DNA from: Scenedesmus sp. ARA3
Taxonomy: Eukaryota; Chlorophyta; Chlorophyceae; Sphaeropleales; Scenedesmaceae
Direction: 5' to 3'
DNA: 48,780 nt
Assembly: GCA_004335835.1 (NCBI GenBank)
Contig: RWJK01001783.1
Span: forward strand, 12,537 to 61,316
Below, one piece after another: positions 1 through 10,994 of the stretch. Under the pieces are notes generated by a model. It was not told where the DNA came from and did no database searches. It saw only the letters and a program-made list of their open reading frames with translations. Position 1 is the first letter of the stretch. Every line of letters begins with the position of its first letter. Position numbers and translations under genes: made by a program.

Positions 1-55
1 TCCTGACTGGGGTTCCCACTCCTCGTTGAGTGGAGCATGTAATGTAATGTAATGT
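1..55. repeat. Left arm of inverted repeat around transporter exons
   Basis: Positions 1-55 are the reverse complement of about 1808-1858, differing by one unit of a TAATG microsatellite at the inner end. The arm begins at the window edge, so its true length is unknown. The two arms enclose about 1.75 kb holding two transporter exons and introns. No target-site duplication can be tested from here. Confidence 0.85.
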
Positions 56-106
56 AATGCATGGCTGTGCGGCCTTGGTGTCCACGCGCCTAGCAGATAA
101 TCACTT

Positions 107-300
107 CAGCACATGAACTGGTCCACGCAAACGCCCAAAGGAGTTCGTTCATACAAAGCAACATACAATTGTACATTGATATCCGAAGCCTTGGATCAAC
201 AAACAGCTGTTGCAAAGCCCGCCCTGAAGGCGGCTGCAGGGATGCACCCCATGCACATGTATTGGCTCACATCGATGCCCATCCTCAATGCAAGCTTCGC
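107..300 (-). repeat. Two echoes of the transporter exon 767-588
   Basis: About 218-300 (minus strand) resembles the last part of exon 767-588. It reads a degenerate version of the VNVSQFMCLG segment, with stretches such as GTGAGCCA and CATGTGC kept. A shorter copy lies at 107-137. Both lie downstream of the exon in the sense of the gene, so they are intronic or flanking. The frame is not kept. Confidence 0.6.
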
Positions 301-587
301 AGCAGCACGCCCTGCGCAGGCTTCCTCAGCGTGTAGCACCCTGCCCAGCGCCCGCTAAAGTTCTGCAATCCTGCTTGCTACTGCAGGTAGAGGGCGTGGA
401 GCCCAGGGGCGCCGCCTCTGGCCACACACGCCTTCTCACGCCTCAACTTACCCAGGAGCTGCAGAGCTGCCTGGGTAGTCACTCACTCATTCTCTCACTC
501 GCTACTCCTCAAGGCACATCAGCAGCCCTGTCATGTGCAGCCGTAGTGTGTGCAGACAACGCTCGCACTGCCGCAAGCCGCGCTCAC

Positions 588-2601
588 CTGGAACGTTGCA
601 GCCGAGAAGCGCCCCAGGCACATGAACTGGCTCACATTTACGCCCACAGCGAATGCGCAGCTCAGCAGCAGCATTCCGAGCGCTGGAATGTTGACGACAT
701 AGCTGCCCACCCAGCGCCCGGTGACCCATGCATCCACCCACGGCCCGAACAGCAGCAGCATGGCGCCCTTCAGGACAGAGGAAATCAGCAGCTGTGCAAG
801 TCAGTGACTTAGGCAAGAGAACGCATGCACAAGTGCATTTACGCCCGCCTGAACAAGGTGACACAGAAACACATTTGGGAAGTTCAAGAGTAACCTCGCC
901 CGCTGGAGAGCCAATGACAGGCTCAACTGTGTGCCCACACCCATCTGGGAAGTGAATTCGACTTTGCCACAAACGACGCACCAGAGCTTGCAGCTGTCCG
1001 CACGCACGCACACAAGTGGACACGCGCAGGTACGAACGCATACATGCACACCCATCCACACACATGTGTGCGTAAGCTGACAGAGGTGCGACATGCAACA
1101 TGCACTAGTGCAGTACCCATTTCCAGTACAGCTGACAGACAGGCGGAGATGTGCACGCACCCAACCAAATACGTGCGTACAATACACGCGCATAAACACA
1201 CATAAACACAGTATTCGCGCCGCATGAACATGCAAGTTGTATTTGAAAGATAAGAAAGTGCCTGCGCAACCGCTGCTGCGTCGAGAAACCAGTCTGTTCG
1301 TGTTGCGCCTACAAGCAAGTAGCACGTGTCACCTACCTGCATGGTTCCTGTGGCTGCTAGCAGCTGGTGGCTCTGCAGCTTGTAGGCGCGCTGCAGGCTG
1401 CCACACATGACCTGATGGCTGCCACTCGCAACTACTGACACAGCCGCCAGAAGCACGCCCAGCAGCTGCGTGGCTCCGGAGCCGAAATCGTTCACAACCC
1501 TGCAGCGGTGGCAATGGCAGCGGCAGCAGAAGCAGCAGTAGCAGCACCTGTGGAGGATCAGAACTTGAGCACGTATTCGCAAACAGTGATGCACACAAGC
1601 AACCTTGCAGATCATGCCAAGTGACGCGCGCACGCATTCCTGCACGTGTTATATTTTGTTTGGTATATTAATCAGCGACATGTCATGCACTACATAGAGA
1701 CATGCGCATCAATTGCTGCAGATGCAGGTGATGTGACGCGCGTAAACACTCCAGCACATGCACACATTGACACAACCGCACACTCCTACGCAGTTGCGCA
1801 CACTCATTACATTACATTACATGCTCCACTCAACGAGGAGTGGGAACCCCAGTCAGGAGCCAACGAGAGGCTCATAGGGACTCCACAACAGGTGCGCGCA
1901 AACGCGTGATGTGCGCTCTTCCACACACACACGCAAGTTTACACGCACACTCACGCGCGCGCGCGAGCGCACACGCCAACGCCCACAAAGTGACACGTGC
2001 GCACAGCGACGAGCGCACACATAGTCACACCCCTGCACACTCAAGCACAGGCGCGCACACGCAACATGCGCATGCACTCGGCATGTGCACATGCGCCATC
2101 CGGCAAGCGCCCACTCAATTAAGCACTCAACTGCAGAACCTGATGCGCGTACGCGCGCATATGCACATCATGCGTGCAGACAGAAACATCCTGACCGATT
2201 CACACCATGCCCATTGTCATGCTGTTAGCAATCTCCAGCAGCGTGCCGTTGCTCAGCTGATGCTGTGGCCCAACCATACTGAGTTCAAGAACACCTCCAA
2301 AGCCTGATACTTCATATCCACCAAACCCTGATCCACTCACACTATGCCCACGCCCGCCATGACTGCAGCTATGGCCAGCAGGGTGCCGCTGCTGGAGCGC
2401 CGCCTCAGCCAAGCTGCCTCCACGCCGCACACATAGGGAATGACCAGCAGCTTAGCCACCTGCAGCAGCACATCAACAGGTTGGCAGCAGAATGTCAGCA
2501 GCAAGCAGCAGTCATTTCAGGGCCCAGGGAGTCACAACAATCTCAAGCCGGCACACAAGGGAATACCAGTAGCAGCTCTGACCCCATGGCCTGATGCTGA
2601 C

Positions 2602-2636
<35 letters not shown>

Positions 2637-3593
2637 GCAACAGTAGCTCTGCCCGAGTTTACTGCGTAACGGCATGCTAAACAGCCACCACAGTCTAGCA
2701 GAGATGCGGCATGGGGCAGTCCCTCTGGTCCAGCTGGGCAGAGACCTACTGAACACACGAGACACATTTGCTGGGCAGCAGCGGCCAGCCACTATGTTGA
2801 CTTGTGTATGCAAGCAACCCACATGATACAGCCTACCCACCTTGATCACCTACCTACCACCTACCCCTCTGCTGATTTGCAAGGTTCAGAGCTGATATGT
2901 GTGCAAGCTTATTAGCAGGTGCACAGCCCAGGGGTGTCACCAGCAACAGAGCTTGAGGCTGCCAATTAAATCAAAACACCCAGCCCTGTTCCAACCCTGT
3001 TCCGGTGGTATCTGTTTCAGTGGTGTCGTCCTCAGCTCTGTGTCCCACCTGGTAAAGCCCCACTGGGTTGACCAGCCGCGACAGGTTGAGGCTGCCCTGT
3101 GCATGTGACACCCACCCCCTGCCCAAGCCCTGTCACAGCGGTATCTGTCCCACTCCTGTGTCCCACCTGGTACAGCCCCACTGGGTTGACCAGCAGCGAC
3201 AGGTTGAGGCTGCCGATGCTGACCACGCCCACTAGGCTGAACCACAGTGTGGCTGCGGCAGCAGCAGACAAAATGTAGCAGCAGAAGCAGAGGCAATGAA
3301 GGTAACAATTGCATTTGAGTGAGCGCTTGCGTCTGCCGTTGCTGCTGCCTGGGTCAATGACATGTTGGTGCTGACCCGCGCGCACCGGTAGCTAGCTCTA
3401 CAGCAGCAGAGGCAGATTTAGGAACTGCATGGTCTTTAGCACCAGGATGAAAAACCCCTGCGCTTAGTCCTGACCTGCCACCCAGGCCCACCTGTCCAGG
3501 GCATGCGCTCGGCTTTCTCTGCCAGCTCTGCTGCTTGGGCCAGAATCACGCAGCCTGCTGCTGTCAAGAAGTGGACAGCACTCAGTGTGACGG
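588..3593 (-). CDS. Nucleotide-sugar transporter, NST/TPT (DMT) family, partial
   Basis: Likely carries a UDP-sugar (UDP-xylose/rhamnose/galactose class) into the Golgi or ER lumen. Five exons join in phase on the minus strand: 3593-3492, 3252-3167, 2459-2341, 1499-1337 and 767-588. The order matches the family: a TM segment with TLSAVHFLTAAG, then NLSLLVNPVGLYQ followed by a helix starting VAKLLVIPYVC, then GSHQVMCGSLQR, and the hallmark NVSQFMCLGRFSAATFQ. The last visible exon ends in phase 0 before GTGAGC, so the final exon(s), which in the family continue with a GHMKT-like motif, must lie left of position 1. The first exon was not found. An open frame from 3756 runs through a poly-Leu (CTG)n stretch into exon 3593, but the clean acceptor CTCTGCAG just before it favours an intron. 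Substrate is inference. Three of the exons have decayed copies in the following intron or flank. Confidence 0.8.
1808..1858. repeat. Right arm of inverted repeat around transporter exons
   Basis: Reverse complement of positions 1-55, including a short ATTAC microsatellite at 1806-1823. It lies in the transporter intron between exons 2459-2341 and 1499-1337, next to a CA-rich microsatellite stretch (about 1740-2170). Confidence 0.85.
2194..2255 (-). repeat. Echo of the end of transporter exon 2459-2341
   Basis: On the minus strand this reads a degenerate copy of the exon end: the exon encodes SSSGTLLAIAAVMAGVGI and the copy encodes SNGTLLEIANSMTMGM, followed by GTGTGA, which resembles the donor. 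It lies about 100 bp into the following intron. Confidence 0.65.
2605..2635. repeat. (CAG)n microsatellite, transporter intron
   Basis: About ten CAG units on the plus strand, so CTG on the sense strand of the minus-strand transporter gene, about 150 bp before the acceptor of exon 2459-2341. Confidence 0.95.
2990..3097 (-). repeat. Echo of the end of transporter exon 3252-3167 plus donor
   Basis: 3042-3096 repeats the NLSLLVNPVGLYQ-coding end of the exon with its GTGGGACAC donor context, with few changes (for example L to R). Similarity continues into the following intron (GGTATCTGT about 30 bp further). The source is about 3130-3208, so the spacing is about 115 bp. Confidence 0.85.
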
Positions 3594-3605
3594 CTGCAGA
3601 GCATG

Positions 3606-3607
<2 letters not shown>

Positions 3608-3664
<57 letters not shown>
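3608..3664. repeat. (AGC)n microsatellite before transporter exon 3593-3492
   Basis: About 19 AGC units on the plus strand, reading CTG on the sense strand of the transporter, immediately upstream of the acceptor at 3594. In an open frame it would give a poly-Leu run. More likely it is the 3' part of an intron. Confidence 0.95.
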
Positions 3665-3666
<2 letters not shown>

Positions 3667-4055
3667 TAGCACCACCACCACCAACGCCACCAGCAGCAGC
3701 ATTAGCACCAGCGCCAGCAGCAGCATTAATGGGCCCACTCGGTTGAACCCATCCAATGCAATCGGTGAGGAGGGGGAGCAGCGTCAGCAGCTGTCAAATA
3801 TGTTATCAGAGGGAAGTGATGATATTATGGTGGGGCCGCATATTGCATGACATGCAGCACCTGTTTGATGCGACAGTGATCTAAATATGTCCCGTCAATG
3901 TGCCGCTGCACGGAAGCAAGGCTGATGCGCAGTAGCCTTGCTGCTGCAGCTTGCCCAACCACAATGCTGGTCATTTCTGATCTAGGTTGCAGCTCACACT
4001 GCATGCAAGCCTGCCAAAACATAAGATGCATTGCATGTGTGGCAACTGCTTGCAG

Positions 4056-5635
4056 ATTCCCCAAGCTCATCCACCAGACAGTGAAGAACAAGTCGCATGT
4101 ATCTTGCCAAGAGCAAGAGGTCATCACCCTCTGGAAACAGCTGAATCCTGGCTACACACACACCTTATACGACGACAGTGACATACGTGCCTTTGTGGAG
4201 CAGCACTACCCGCAGCTTGTGCCCATGCCGTTCAATTACTTCCTGACCGGTGTCGAGCGTGCGGACCTCTTTCGCGTGCTGGTGGTGCACAAGGTGTGAC
4301 ACAGCTGTGTCCAGTGCTGACGCCCTGCTGCGAGGATGCCTCAGTTACTCTAGTTATGCGTCTCTGTAGCATCTACCCTGCATTCAGTAGACATGCCTAC
4401 TTACTTTGGAGTTCCATTAGCCTTAACCAGCATGACTCAATCAGGCTGGTCATCAACATCACATGTATCCTTGCCTTCGTGCAAACTGTTGACCATGATA
4501 CACCGGCACTGTCCTTAGTACCTGCTTGCAACAAAGTAGTTCACAGCGTTGTGCCACATGCATGTCAGCTACATACGACCTGTTGAACATCTTCCGCTGG
4601 TTTTCAGCCCTCAAATGGCTGTGTTGATGAGTCAAAACACTTTTGTACTCACACAGTTCATCATGACATGCTGATACTTGCAGCTTGGAGGTGTGTATGC
4701 TGACATGGACGTATGGCCCTTGAGACCCATCGACGAGTGGAACGCTGACAAAGATCATGATGCAGCATTGCTGCTTGGAGTAGAACACTACTATCCTGAG
4801 CGCAATGATGGGCGCACACTGCCACTGGAAATCACCAACTGGGCATTCGCTGGAATGCCTGGCCACCCATTGCTGGGAAGCATGCCAGATGTAATTGCCC
4901 AGACAATTCAGGAGCAGTTCTTTCAGATAGCCAAATCAGCAAAACCTGCCGACGCCTACCACGATGGGATCCTCAACAGGTAAGTAATAGCCAGGGCACA
5001 GGTTTATCACTAGGGTAGCGGTGTCAGGCCTTCTAGCACATGGCGTCACATTGTTGTATGCTATGCCGTGTGCATGGCTATGGTGGTCTACAATCAACCG
5101 TGATACTAACAGACATGCTGTGTTGTGCTGGACCTGGGAAGCTTCAATGCTGTACAATCACATACCATGTTCAGCTGGCAGCGCATTTGTGATGAATCAA
5201 TCCGGCACCAGTACCATGATGTTTTTGTTCTCCATTGTTTCATCCCACACCACATGTTCATCATCGTCTTCTTGATTGTGCTGACTGCGCAGGACTGGGC
5301 CTAGAGCTCTCACGCGAGCTCTGCACATCTTCTCCGAGCAAGCTGGTGTGGGTTGGGTGAACTTTGCCAAGAGCAACATCACCAGCCCCTCAGGACTCAA
5401 GATCAAAGATGTGAGAGTGCTGCCTGAAGAGCGTCTTGGTGGAGGGTGGGAGGTGGCTGGCAAGGAACTTGGGGCATGCACAGAGTTTGGGAAGCAGCAC
5501 GCTCGAGCACTTGTCTGCCACATGTTCTGGGGCAGCTGGAAGCCAGGATGGCCGTTACGGCCGTCACAAACCTACGACAACTGCACCAGGGCTAATGATA
5601 CAGGGATTGCCCAGCCTGGTCCAAAACAGCACTGA
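4056..5635 (+). CDS. GT32-like glycosyltransferase with DXD motif
   Basis: Predicted sugar transferase of the Och1/inositol-phosphoceramide mannosyltransferase-like GT32 group ('sugar-binding region containing DXD'). Exons are 4056-4293, 4684-4979 and 5293-5635. Junctions are in phase (0, then phase 2 joined as AG|G). Exon 1 opens with FPKLIHQT, matching the family's IPKIIHQT. It continues with LNPGYTHTLYDD and ends in ERADLFRVLVVHK. Exon 2 begins LGGVYADMDVW, the DXD (DMD) nucleotide-sugar/metal site. Exon 3 starts with the TGPRALTRAL motif and ends with HMFWGSW and a stop at 5635. The 5' end is uncertain. An acceptor (CTTGCAG) precedes 4056, which implies an upstream exon, but the frame is also open back to an ATG at 3898, giving a 344-residue protein without an obvious anchor. 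It lies between two other glycosylation-type genes. Confidence 0.82.
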
Positions 5636-6481
5636 TGTCTAGCAACCAGTTCTTTGAACTGAGGCCATGGATTCAGCTCTTTCTAGCACATGCATGGTTT
5701 CTGGCACAAAATACAGTATAGTTGTTGTACTGCTTGTTGTCGCTGTGCTTGCCGGACCTCCCCCTAAATACTGCTGCCTGAGACAATTGGACTTCCATTT
5801 GAGGAAACATGATAGTCGCTGGTTTGAGCAAGCTGCTGGTGGGATGCTGTTGGGCATCTGAGAGGTCTCCCGGTGTCTATACATGTGGTGTCTATAGATG
5901 AGGGCCTTTGACAGCCAGAGTGCGTCATGTTTTTGGTGCAGAGTTTTTATTTTCTGGCCTTGGACCATGTGCTCATTATGTTCTGGTTCGTACCGTCTTT
6001 AACTCGTATCAACATAACATTTGAAGGTAAATAACAATGTTATAACATCATTTCCAGTAGCGCTGTGCCTCAGGCTGACTGTTTGGTACAGCAGGTGCAC
6101 ACATAAAAGCTTTCACGTGAAATTCCATCCTGAAGTGAAACTCACAGCATGTTGCATGCAGCTGCGCAACTGTAGCAGTTCACAAGACGAAGTTCACAGT
6201 GAGGTGTAAATCTTTTACACCTGACGGTCAGCGATGTGTGTTGCCTCGCCTCTTATTGCTGCAAAAAGACAAGCAAACACACACAGGGTCACACCAGCCA
6301 GGGACATGCAGCTGTAGGTCTGCAAATGCGGCACATCGTTGTACGGTGTACGGTGGTGACATGTCAAAGTGTACAATCTGCACTCACACATGTCAGTCAC
6401 TAAGCACCACTCAACACAAAAAGGCTGAAAAACATGCAACAGTCTGTCACTGCGAGCGGCTGGCCATCGGCAGGCCCAGAA
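5636..6481. other. Intergenic, nothing recognised
   Basis: The stretch after the GT32-like gene holds only short ORFs with no family resemblance. A TGTAA at 6205-6209 could serve as an algal polyadenylation signal for the upstream gene, although it is about 570 bp from the stop. Confidence 0.4.
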
Positions 6482-7731
6482 CCATACAAGCACAGGCAGC
6501 ACAATCATTGAGACTGCCGCCTGACTGATTGGTTGGTATCAACTGTAAATGTTACACAGGCATATAATTGTTTCAAAACTTCTTATTGGCAAACGCGCAC
6601 CAGGATATATGCAAGCGAACTTGCTGAAGTGCTGTTGTGACAATTGCCACCAGCAATGCACACAGAAGCGGTGCGCAGCATGCTGCTCAAGTGCATCACA
6701 CTTGTGTGATTCAACACTGGGCAGGCAGCACCAGGTGATGGAAGCCAACAGCAGGTGGACATGCCGGCACCTTCACCTAAGTGAGGGCTGCATGCCCGCA
6801 TGACCTGTGCAGCTCGACGTGGCAGAGCCGTACAATGCGCATGGATATGAGCAAAGAAGCATACGCACAACAAAAGCATATGTGTGCCTCATCATCACAA
6901 CGCATGATGCTGCCCAGTAGCCTACTAGCCTTACCAGTGACGGTTGCCACCATGGAACAAAGCACACCTGTTAGAATGTCCTCTGCTCCGTGCTGGTTGC
7001 AAGAGAACGCTGTCCTGAACATCTCTAGAGCTGCCGGTGAAGATTAACACCTGTACTGGGGGCTTGCACCTGCCACATTAACAGCACGTTGAGGACATGC
7101 TATGCATCACCACATGAGCATCATAGCCACATGTGTACACATCACAGCTACCTTAGCCAGAAGCTGTGTGCGTGCACTCTGCCTGCCTACTCACAGAACA
7201 TGCTGCAGAGCACACACACAGAGAGGACGCCAAGCCCTCCTGTGCTCTCTGAAGCATGCTATATGCCATGGATGCTGAACAAGTGGCAAAAACCTGCCTC
7301 ACATAACCATATGCGCACACAAAAACCTCAGGCAGAACCCAAACAGGGATACCCAGAGGTCTGGGTGCACCAGCAATGTTTGTGACGGTGCATTTCTGCA
7401 TACCGCAATGTGGCTGTTGACGCATACAAGTGCATGCTGGCAGCGATGCTTTGCAGCAGCACTCTTACAGCGATGCTTTGCAGCAGCACTCTGGCAGCAT
7501 GCTAAACTCAGGCACATGAACAAGCCAGCCACACCTGGACCAGAAAAGGCATAGTACACAGCTGCCCACCTCTCTTGTTACGTGGTTACGGTACAATGTG
7601 CACTGCACGTGCATCCTGGAAACACATTGCTTGCAGTAGCGTGACAGGGCACAACTGCTGCAGCGCAGTGGTCTTGTCAAGTGTCACATGTCAAAACACA
7701 CACGCCCAATCAACACCTGAAAAGGCAGCCA
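6482..7731. repeat. Dispersed repeat, copy 1 (about 1.2 kb)
   Basis: The core 6526-7731 aligns collinearly with 11366-12605 in the same orientation, with many substitutions and small indels. The shared blocks include GCTGAAGTGCTGTTG near the left end and GTCAAGTGTCACATGTCAA near the right end. A 40-bp leader (6482-6521) also matches 10995-11034. No long ORF is conserved between the copies, and I found no convincing terminal inverted repeat. An internal unit around GCGATGCTTTGCAGCAGCAC (about 7443-7492) occurs twice here and once in copy 2. It could be a non-autonomous mobile element or a segmental duplication. Confidence 0.85.
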
Positions 7732-7809
7732 AGCCATGTAATGCATGAGGAAATGCGCAAAGGCACACAAAGTCAACGCAACCGTGCATATAGAGATGAT
7801 GTAGCTACA

Positions 7810-7814
7810 TTACA
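7810..7814 (-). promoter_or_regulatory. TGTAA-type polyadenylation signal
   Basis: TTACA on the plus strand reads TGTAA on the minus strand, about 70 bp past the stop of the glycosyltransferase ending at 7883. This is the usual signal in green algal nuclear genes. Confidence 0.5.
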
Positions 7815-7882
7815 TCCATCCTGCACCTGCTGTACCACTTGATCCCCACTCAGCCATATCGTGTGAACATCAACATCGTGCC

Positions 7883-9207
7883 TCACACACACCACATGCC
7901 TGATGCATTGCGTGCAACAACACCCACGCGCCCTGTGATCCTACAGACATGTGCCGACTCGTTGTAGCCAGACCACCCTTTGTAGTTGTCGCCAGGGGGC
8001 CGTGCATAAACTGTGTTGCCCTCGCCATCAAGTACATGGCTGCCATTTGCTGACAGCCCATTGTCCAGTGCTCGTTGGTGCTTGCTGGTGTACCAGTACC
8101 TGCAGGCAATCAAGTGGCGGAACCACATGTACACACATATTTATGGGCAGGCTTGCCTTGGCGGCGTTAAAATATGACACAGATCCCGTGCCGGCTTATG
8201 CAAACAGTAAAAGGTAACAACTTACAACGATACATGGAAGGCGGGCATCCTGGTCGCCGTAAAAGGGAGCCACGCTGGCCAGCCATGTTTGGAGTTTGCA
8301 CTGCCAGCAACAGCATGTACGCGCTGCAAATGAATGCAGCGCTCTGATGTCCGCAGGGTGGCAGTAACAGCTGAGCATGCATTGCAGCCTCGGAGAGCTA
8401 TCTAAAGCAGCTGCTGTGCGCACCAGACAGGCAGCGTCTTGTTGAAAGGTGTCTGGTACTGGCAGCCGCCGAAGTCGCGGTCCTGGCAGCCCCATTTGCG
8501 GTTCAGGTAAGCCTTGTTGATCTCCACTCGCTCCTGCCAGTGACTGCCCATGTTGCGCTCCTGTTCTTCATTATTTGGGTCGTTTGGTGTGTGCACCCCT
8601 GACATGTAGCCCTGTTCATTCGGCTTGCCATGGTGCATGATGACATCAGGCAGCACTTGCACCCGCATCGGCGGCTGCATGCGTGCCTGCCGGATCTGAA
8701 AGTCGTTGTCTTCAAAAAAGGCTGGGTAGATGTTTTCATCAAATAGGCCAAAGCGATCTATAGCTGCTCGTGTGAAGCCAAAAGAATTGTACAAACCTCC
8801 GCCAATAGGATACGTCCTGCATCGTCCAGCAGCAGAGCAGCAGGCCTTAATAGGAGCACTACACCCTGAGGTTCAGCCGCGTAACCATTGCGGCAATGAC
8901 CGACACTACTGAGACACATGGGCTGCTGGCTGCAGATTTTAGCATTGCCTTGCAGCAAGGTTTCATCAAGCTGATGTACACAGGGCAGATGTCTGCCACG
9001 AAGCTCACAGGCTGGCACAGAACTGAAAGCAACAGCACTCTTGAGAGCAGTGTGCATTCCGTTTCTTACAGATTCATGAGCAAGTTATTCATGATGACAT
9101 ATAGGCGCAGCTGGAAGTGAGCAGCAGCAGCTGCTGCAGCAGCTGCTTGGCAATTGCCCCTCACAGATCCCCCAGGGTGACCTCTATGCTGCTTCTTCTG
9201 CTGCTGT

Positions 9208-9306
<99 letters not shown>

Positions 9307-10243
9307 ATGGCCACCCTCACCAGCTCATCAGCGCCACCTCTATGCTGTTGTCCCTGGATGCATTCCACATGTATCCAGCAAGCTTCTGCAGCGACCCAGG
9401 CATAAATGCTGTGTCTCGGGCACAGTACACGCCCCACGGCTCATCTGGGAAAGCCTGGAACACTGCAGTAGGCACAGGATGGCGGCAAGATTGCGTGCAC
9501 ATGCGCTGTCGACAGCTACCCTGCCAAAGAATATATTCTGGCATGGTTCAAGCCAGGTGCAGCACCCAAATCAGTGGACGCAGCATGTGGTGACAGTGTG
9601 TGCAAAGCAGCATCATGTGTGCAGCAATCTGGGCAAGCATGCAGCAAGTTAGTCTGCAAGGTATTTACACACCATTCCAGCACTCGCAGCCTCTTTAACA
9701 GCAGCAGAAGAGAGAGAGAGAGAGGCTTGTTACAGGAGAAGGCAAGCTATCACCCGAGAGTGCAGCATCTTTAATGGTCCAAACACAGCAGCAGTGTTTG
9801 AAGCACATGAAATCATCACCTGCATTCCATCCCTCAGCAACTGAGGGCGTACGAGAGCAGGTGATGATTACAGCGTTCTGTGCATAGTCCTTCAGGTGCT
9901 GCACCTCATACCAGATTGCACCATGCGGAGGGCTCATGGCTCGTTCTGGTATCACCACCACAAAGTATTTGACTGGGTAATCCAACGTGCTGTAGTAGAG
10001 CCGCAAAACCAGCTGCTGAGGGTCTCTGCCTATGCTAGTGCCAATGAATGGGACATAGCCAGATGTGCCATTAAGAGGCCTGTCAGGTTTGTGAGCTATT
10101 CTGCAAACATTGGGGCGGACGCTGTCAGAGGGGTAGTGGTGCGCGTAGGTGATTGGTAGGTCATTTTTAAGTGGCTGGCTGTGTGCCAGGGAAGCATGCA
10201 GAAGGGCTAAGCACAGCAGCACCAGCCAAGCAGAGGGAGCCAT
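7883..10243 (-). CDS. Secretory-pathway glycosyltransferase, GT-A/GT2-like, 397 aa
   Basis: Likely a nucleotide-sugar-dependent transferase acting in the Golgi or secreted. Exons on the minus strand are 10243-9820, 9537-9520 (18 nt), 9462-9321, 8816-8424 and 8099-7883. All phases close, giving 398 codons including the stop. The protein starts MAPSAWLVLLCLALLHASLA, a signal peptide or anchor. A second ATG at 10258 would add five residues. It continues with FIGTSIGR and YSTLDYPVKYFVVVIPE, as in algal GT-A proteins with a SIDYPV-like motif, then VAEGWNA. After WGVYCARDTAFMPGSL, which aligns with the NADI.FPPG-type segment, comes FGLFDENIYPAFFEDNDF, the GLFDENFYP.YFEDxD signature. Donor substrate and acceptor are unknown. 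A 95-bp (CTG)n tract fills the intron between 9321 and 8816. The gene is flanked by direct copies of a 1.2-kb repeat. Confidence 0.8.
9211..9305. repeat. (CTG)n microsatellite, longest intact tract
   Basis: More than 30 uninterrupted CTG units on the plus strand, so CAG on the sense strand of the minus-strand glycosyltransferase, starting 16 bp after the donor at 9320. A fragment resembling the end of the preceding exon (GACCTCTATGCTG, about 9179-9191) lies just beyond the tract. Confidence 0.98.
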
Positions 10244-10258
10244 CCCCACCGTCCACAT

Positions 10259-10994
10259 AACGCAAGCAGTGCGAAAAACCTGAGTAAATTAATTTTCAAG
10301 TACTTCATATCAACAACTGCTAGTTCTGCGTACTCTTGCTACGAACGGCGATACGCTTTCGAGCGGTCCAAGGTGCTCGACTGTTGAACCCAGGGACGAG
10401 CGAATGCCCGCACAGCGTGCGAGGCACAGATTCTGCAATCAAAAAAATTCATTGATGTATAACATTGTATTCGCACAGCAGCGAGGCAGTAGATGCCGTT
10501 GCTGCTAGCTGCACCCGTCGCGCTCAACAGCAGAAGCAGCTGCTAGCGAGCTAGCCACGAGGCGCGGCGTTCGTTTTTTGAAGTCATCGCTGATGGGCGC
10601 GTTCTGTTATTTTACCGAGTATGTTGTGCATAGCTGCAATCAACATTAAGCCTTCATCCCCCCATTGAGTAACACACAACGGTCAGCTTGGTCCAGCCTG
10701 GCAGGTACTGTTTCATGCACTGCTGAGGTGGCACTGCACCTGGCGCTGCTGCAGCAACAATGAGTAAACACGAAAAATGCATAGGATTTTTCAGGTTCGG
10801 GCAAGCATCATAATGCACCTTGGGCAGCATCAGTAGTGATACTACACCATATTGCTTCAACCAGTCGAACATCCATATTGCTTTTAGGAGCCGGGAGGGT
10901 CCTTAGTAGTTACAGTGCCGTTCAGACACCGTGTAAACAGGGCTTGTTTACTGACTATATCTGCAGCTGACGTGACACGTGTATGGCAAGAGCA
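10259..10994. other. 5' flank of the glycosyltransferase gene; no gene seen
   Basis: It probably holds the promoter of the minus-strand glycosyltransferase. Short ORFs here have no recognisable content and no coding-like splice structure was found. Confidence 0.4.

Noticed and set aside
923..1645. Long minus-strand ORF read as one protein
   Set aside because: Only 1337-1499 is transporter exon. The rest is intron, rich in CA microsatellite giving Cys/Val/His runs.
1840..2307. His/Ala/Thr-rich 155-codon ORF
   Set aside because: Produced by the CA/GC microsatellite stretch in a transporter intron. No conservation signal.
6199..7425. Several 80-110-codon ORFs in repeat copy 1
   Set aside because: The frames are not conserved in copy 2 of the repeat, so they are not supported as genes.
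9066..9593. Poly-Gln and poly-Leu proteins on opposite strands
   Set aside because: Both are translations of the intronic (CTG)n tract in the glycosyltransferase gene.
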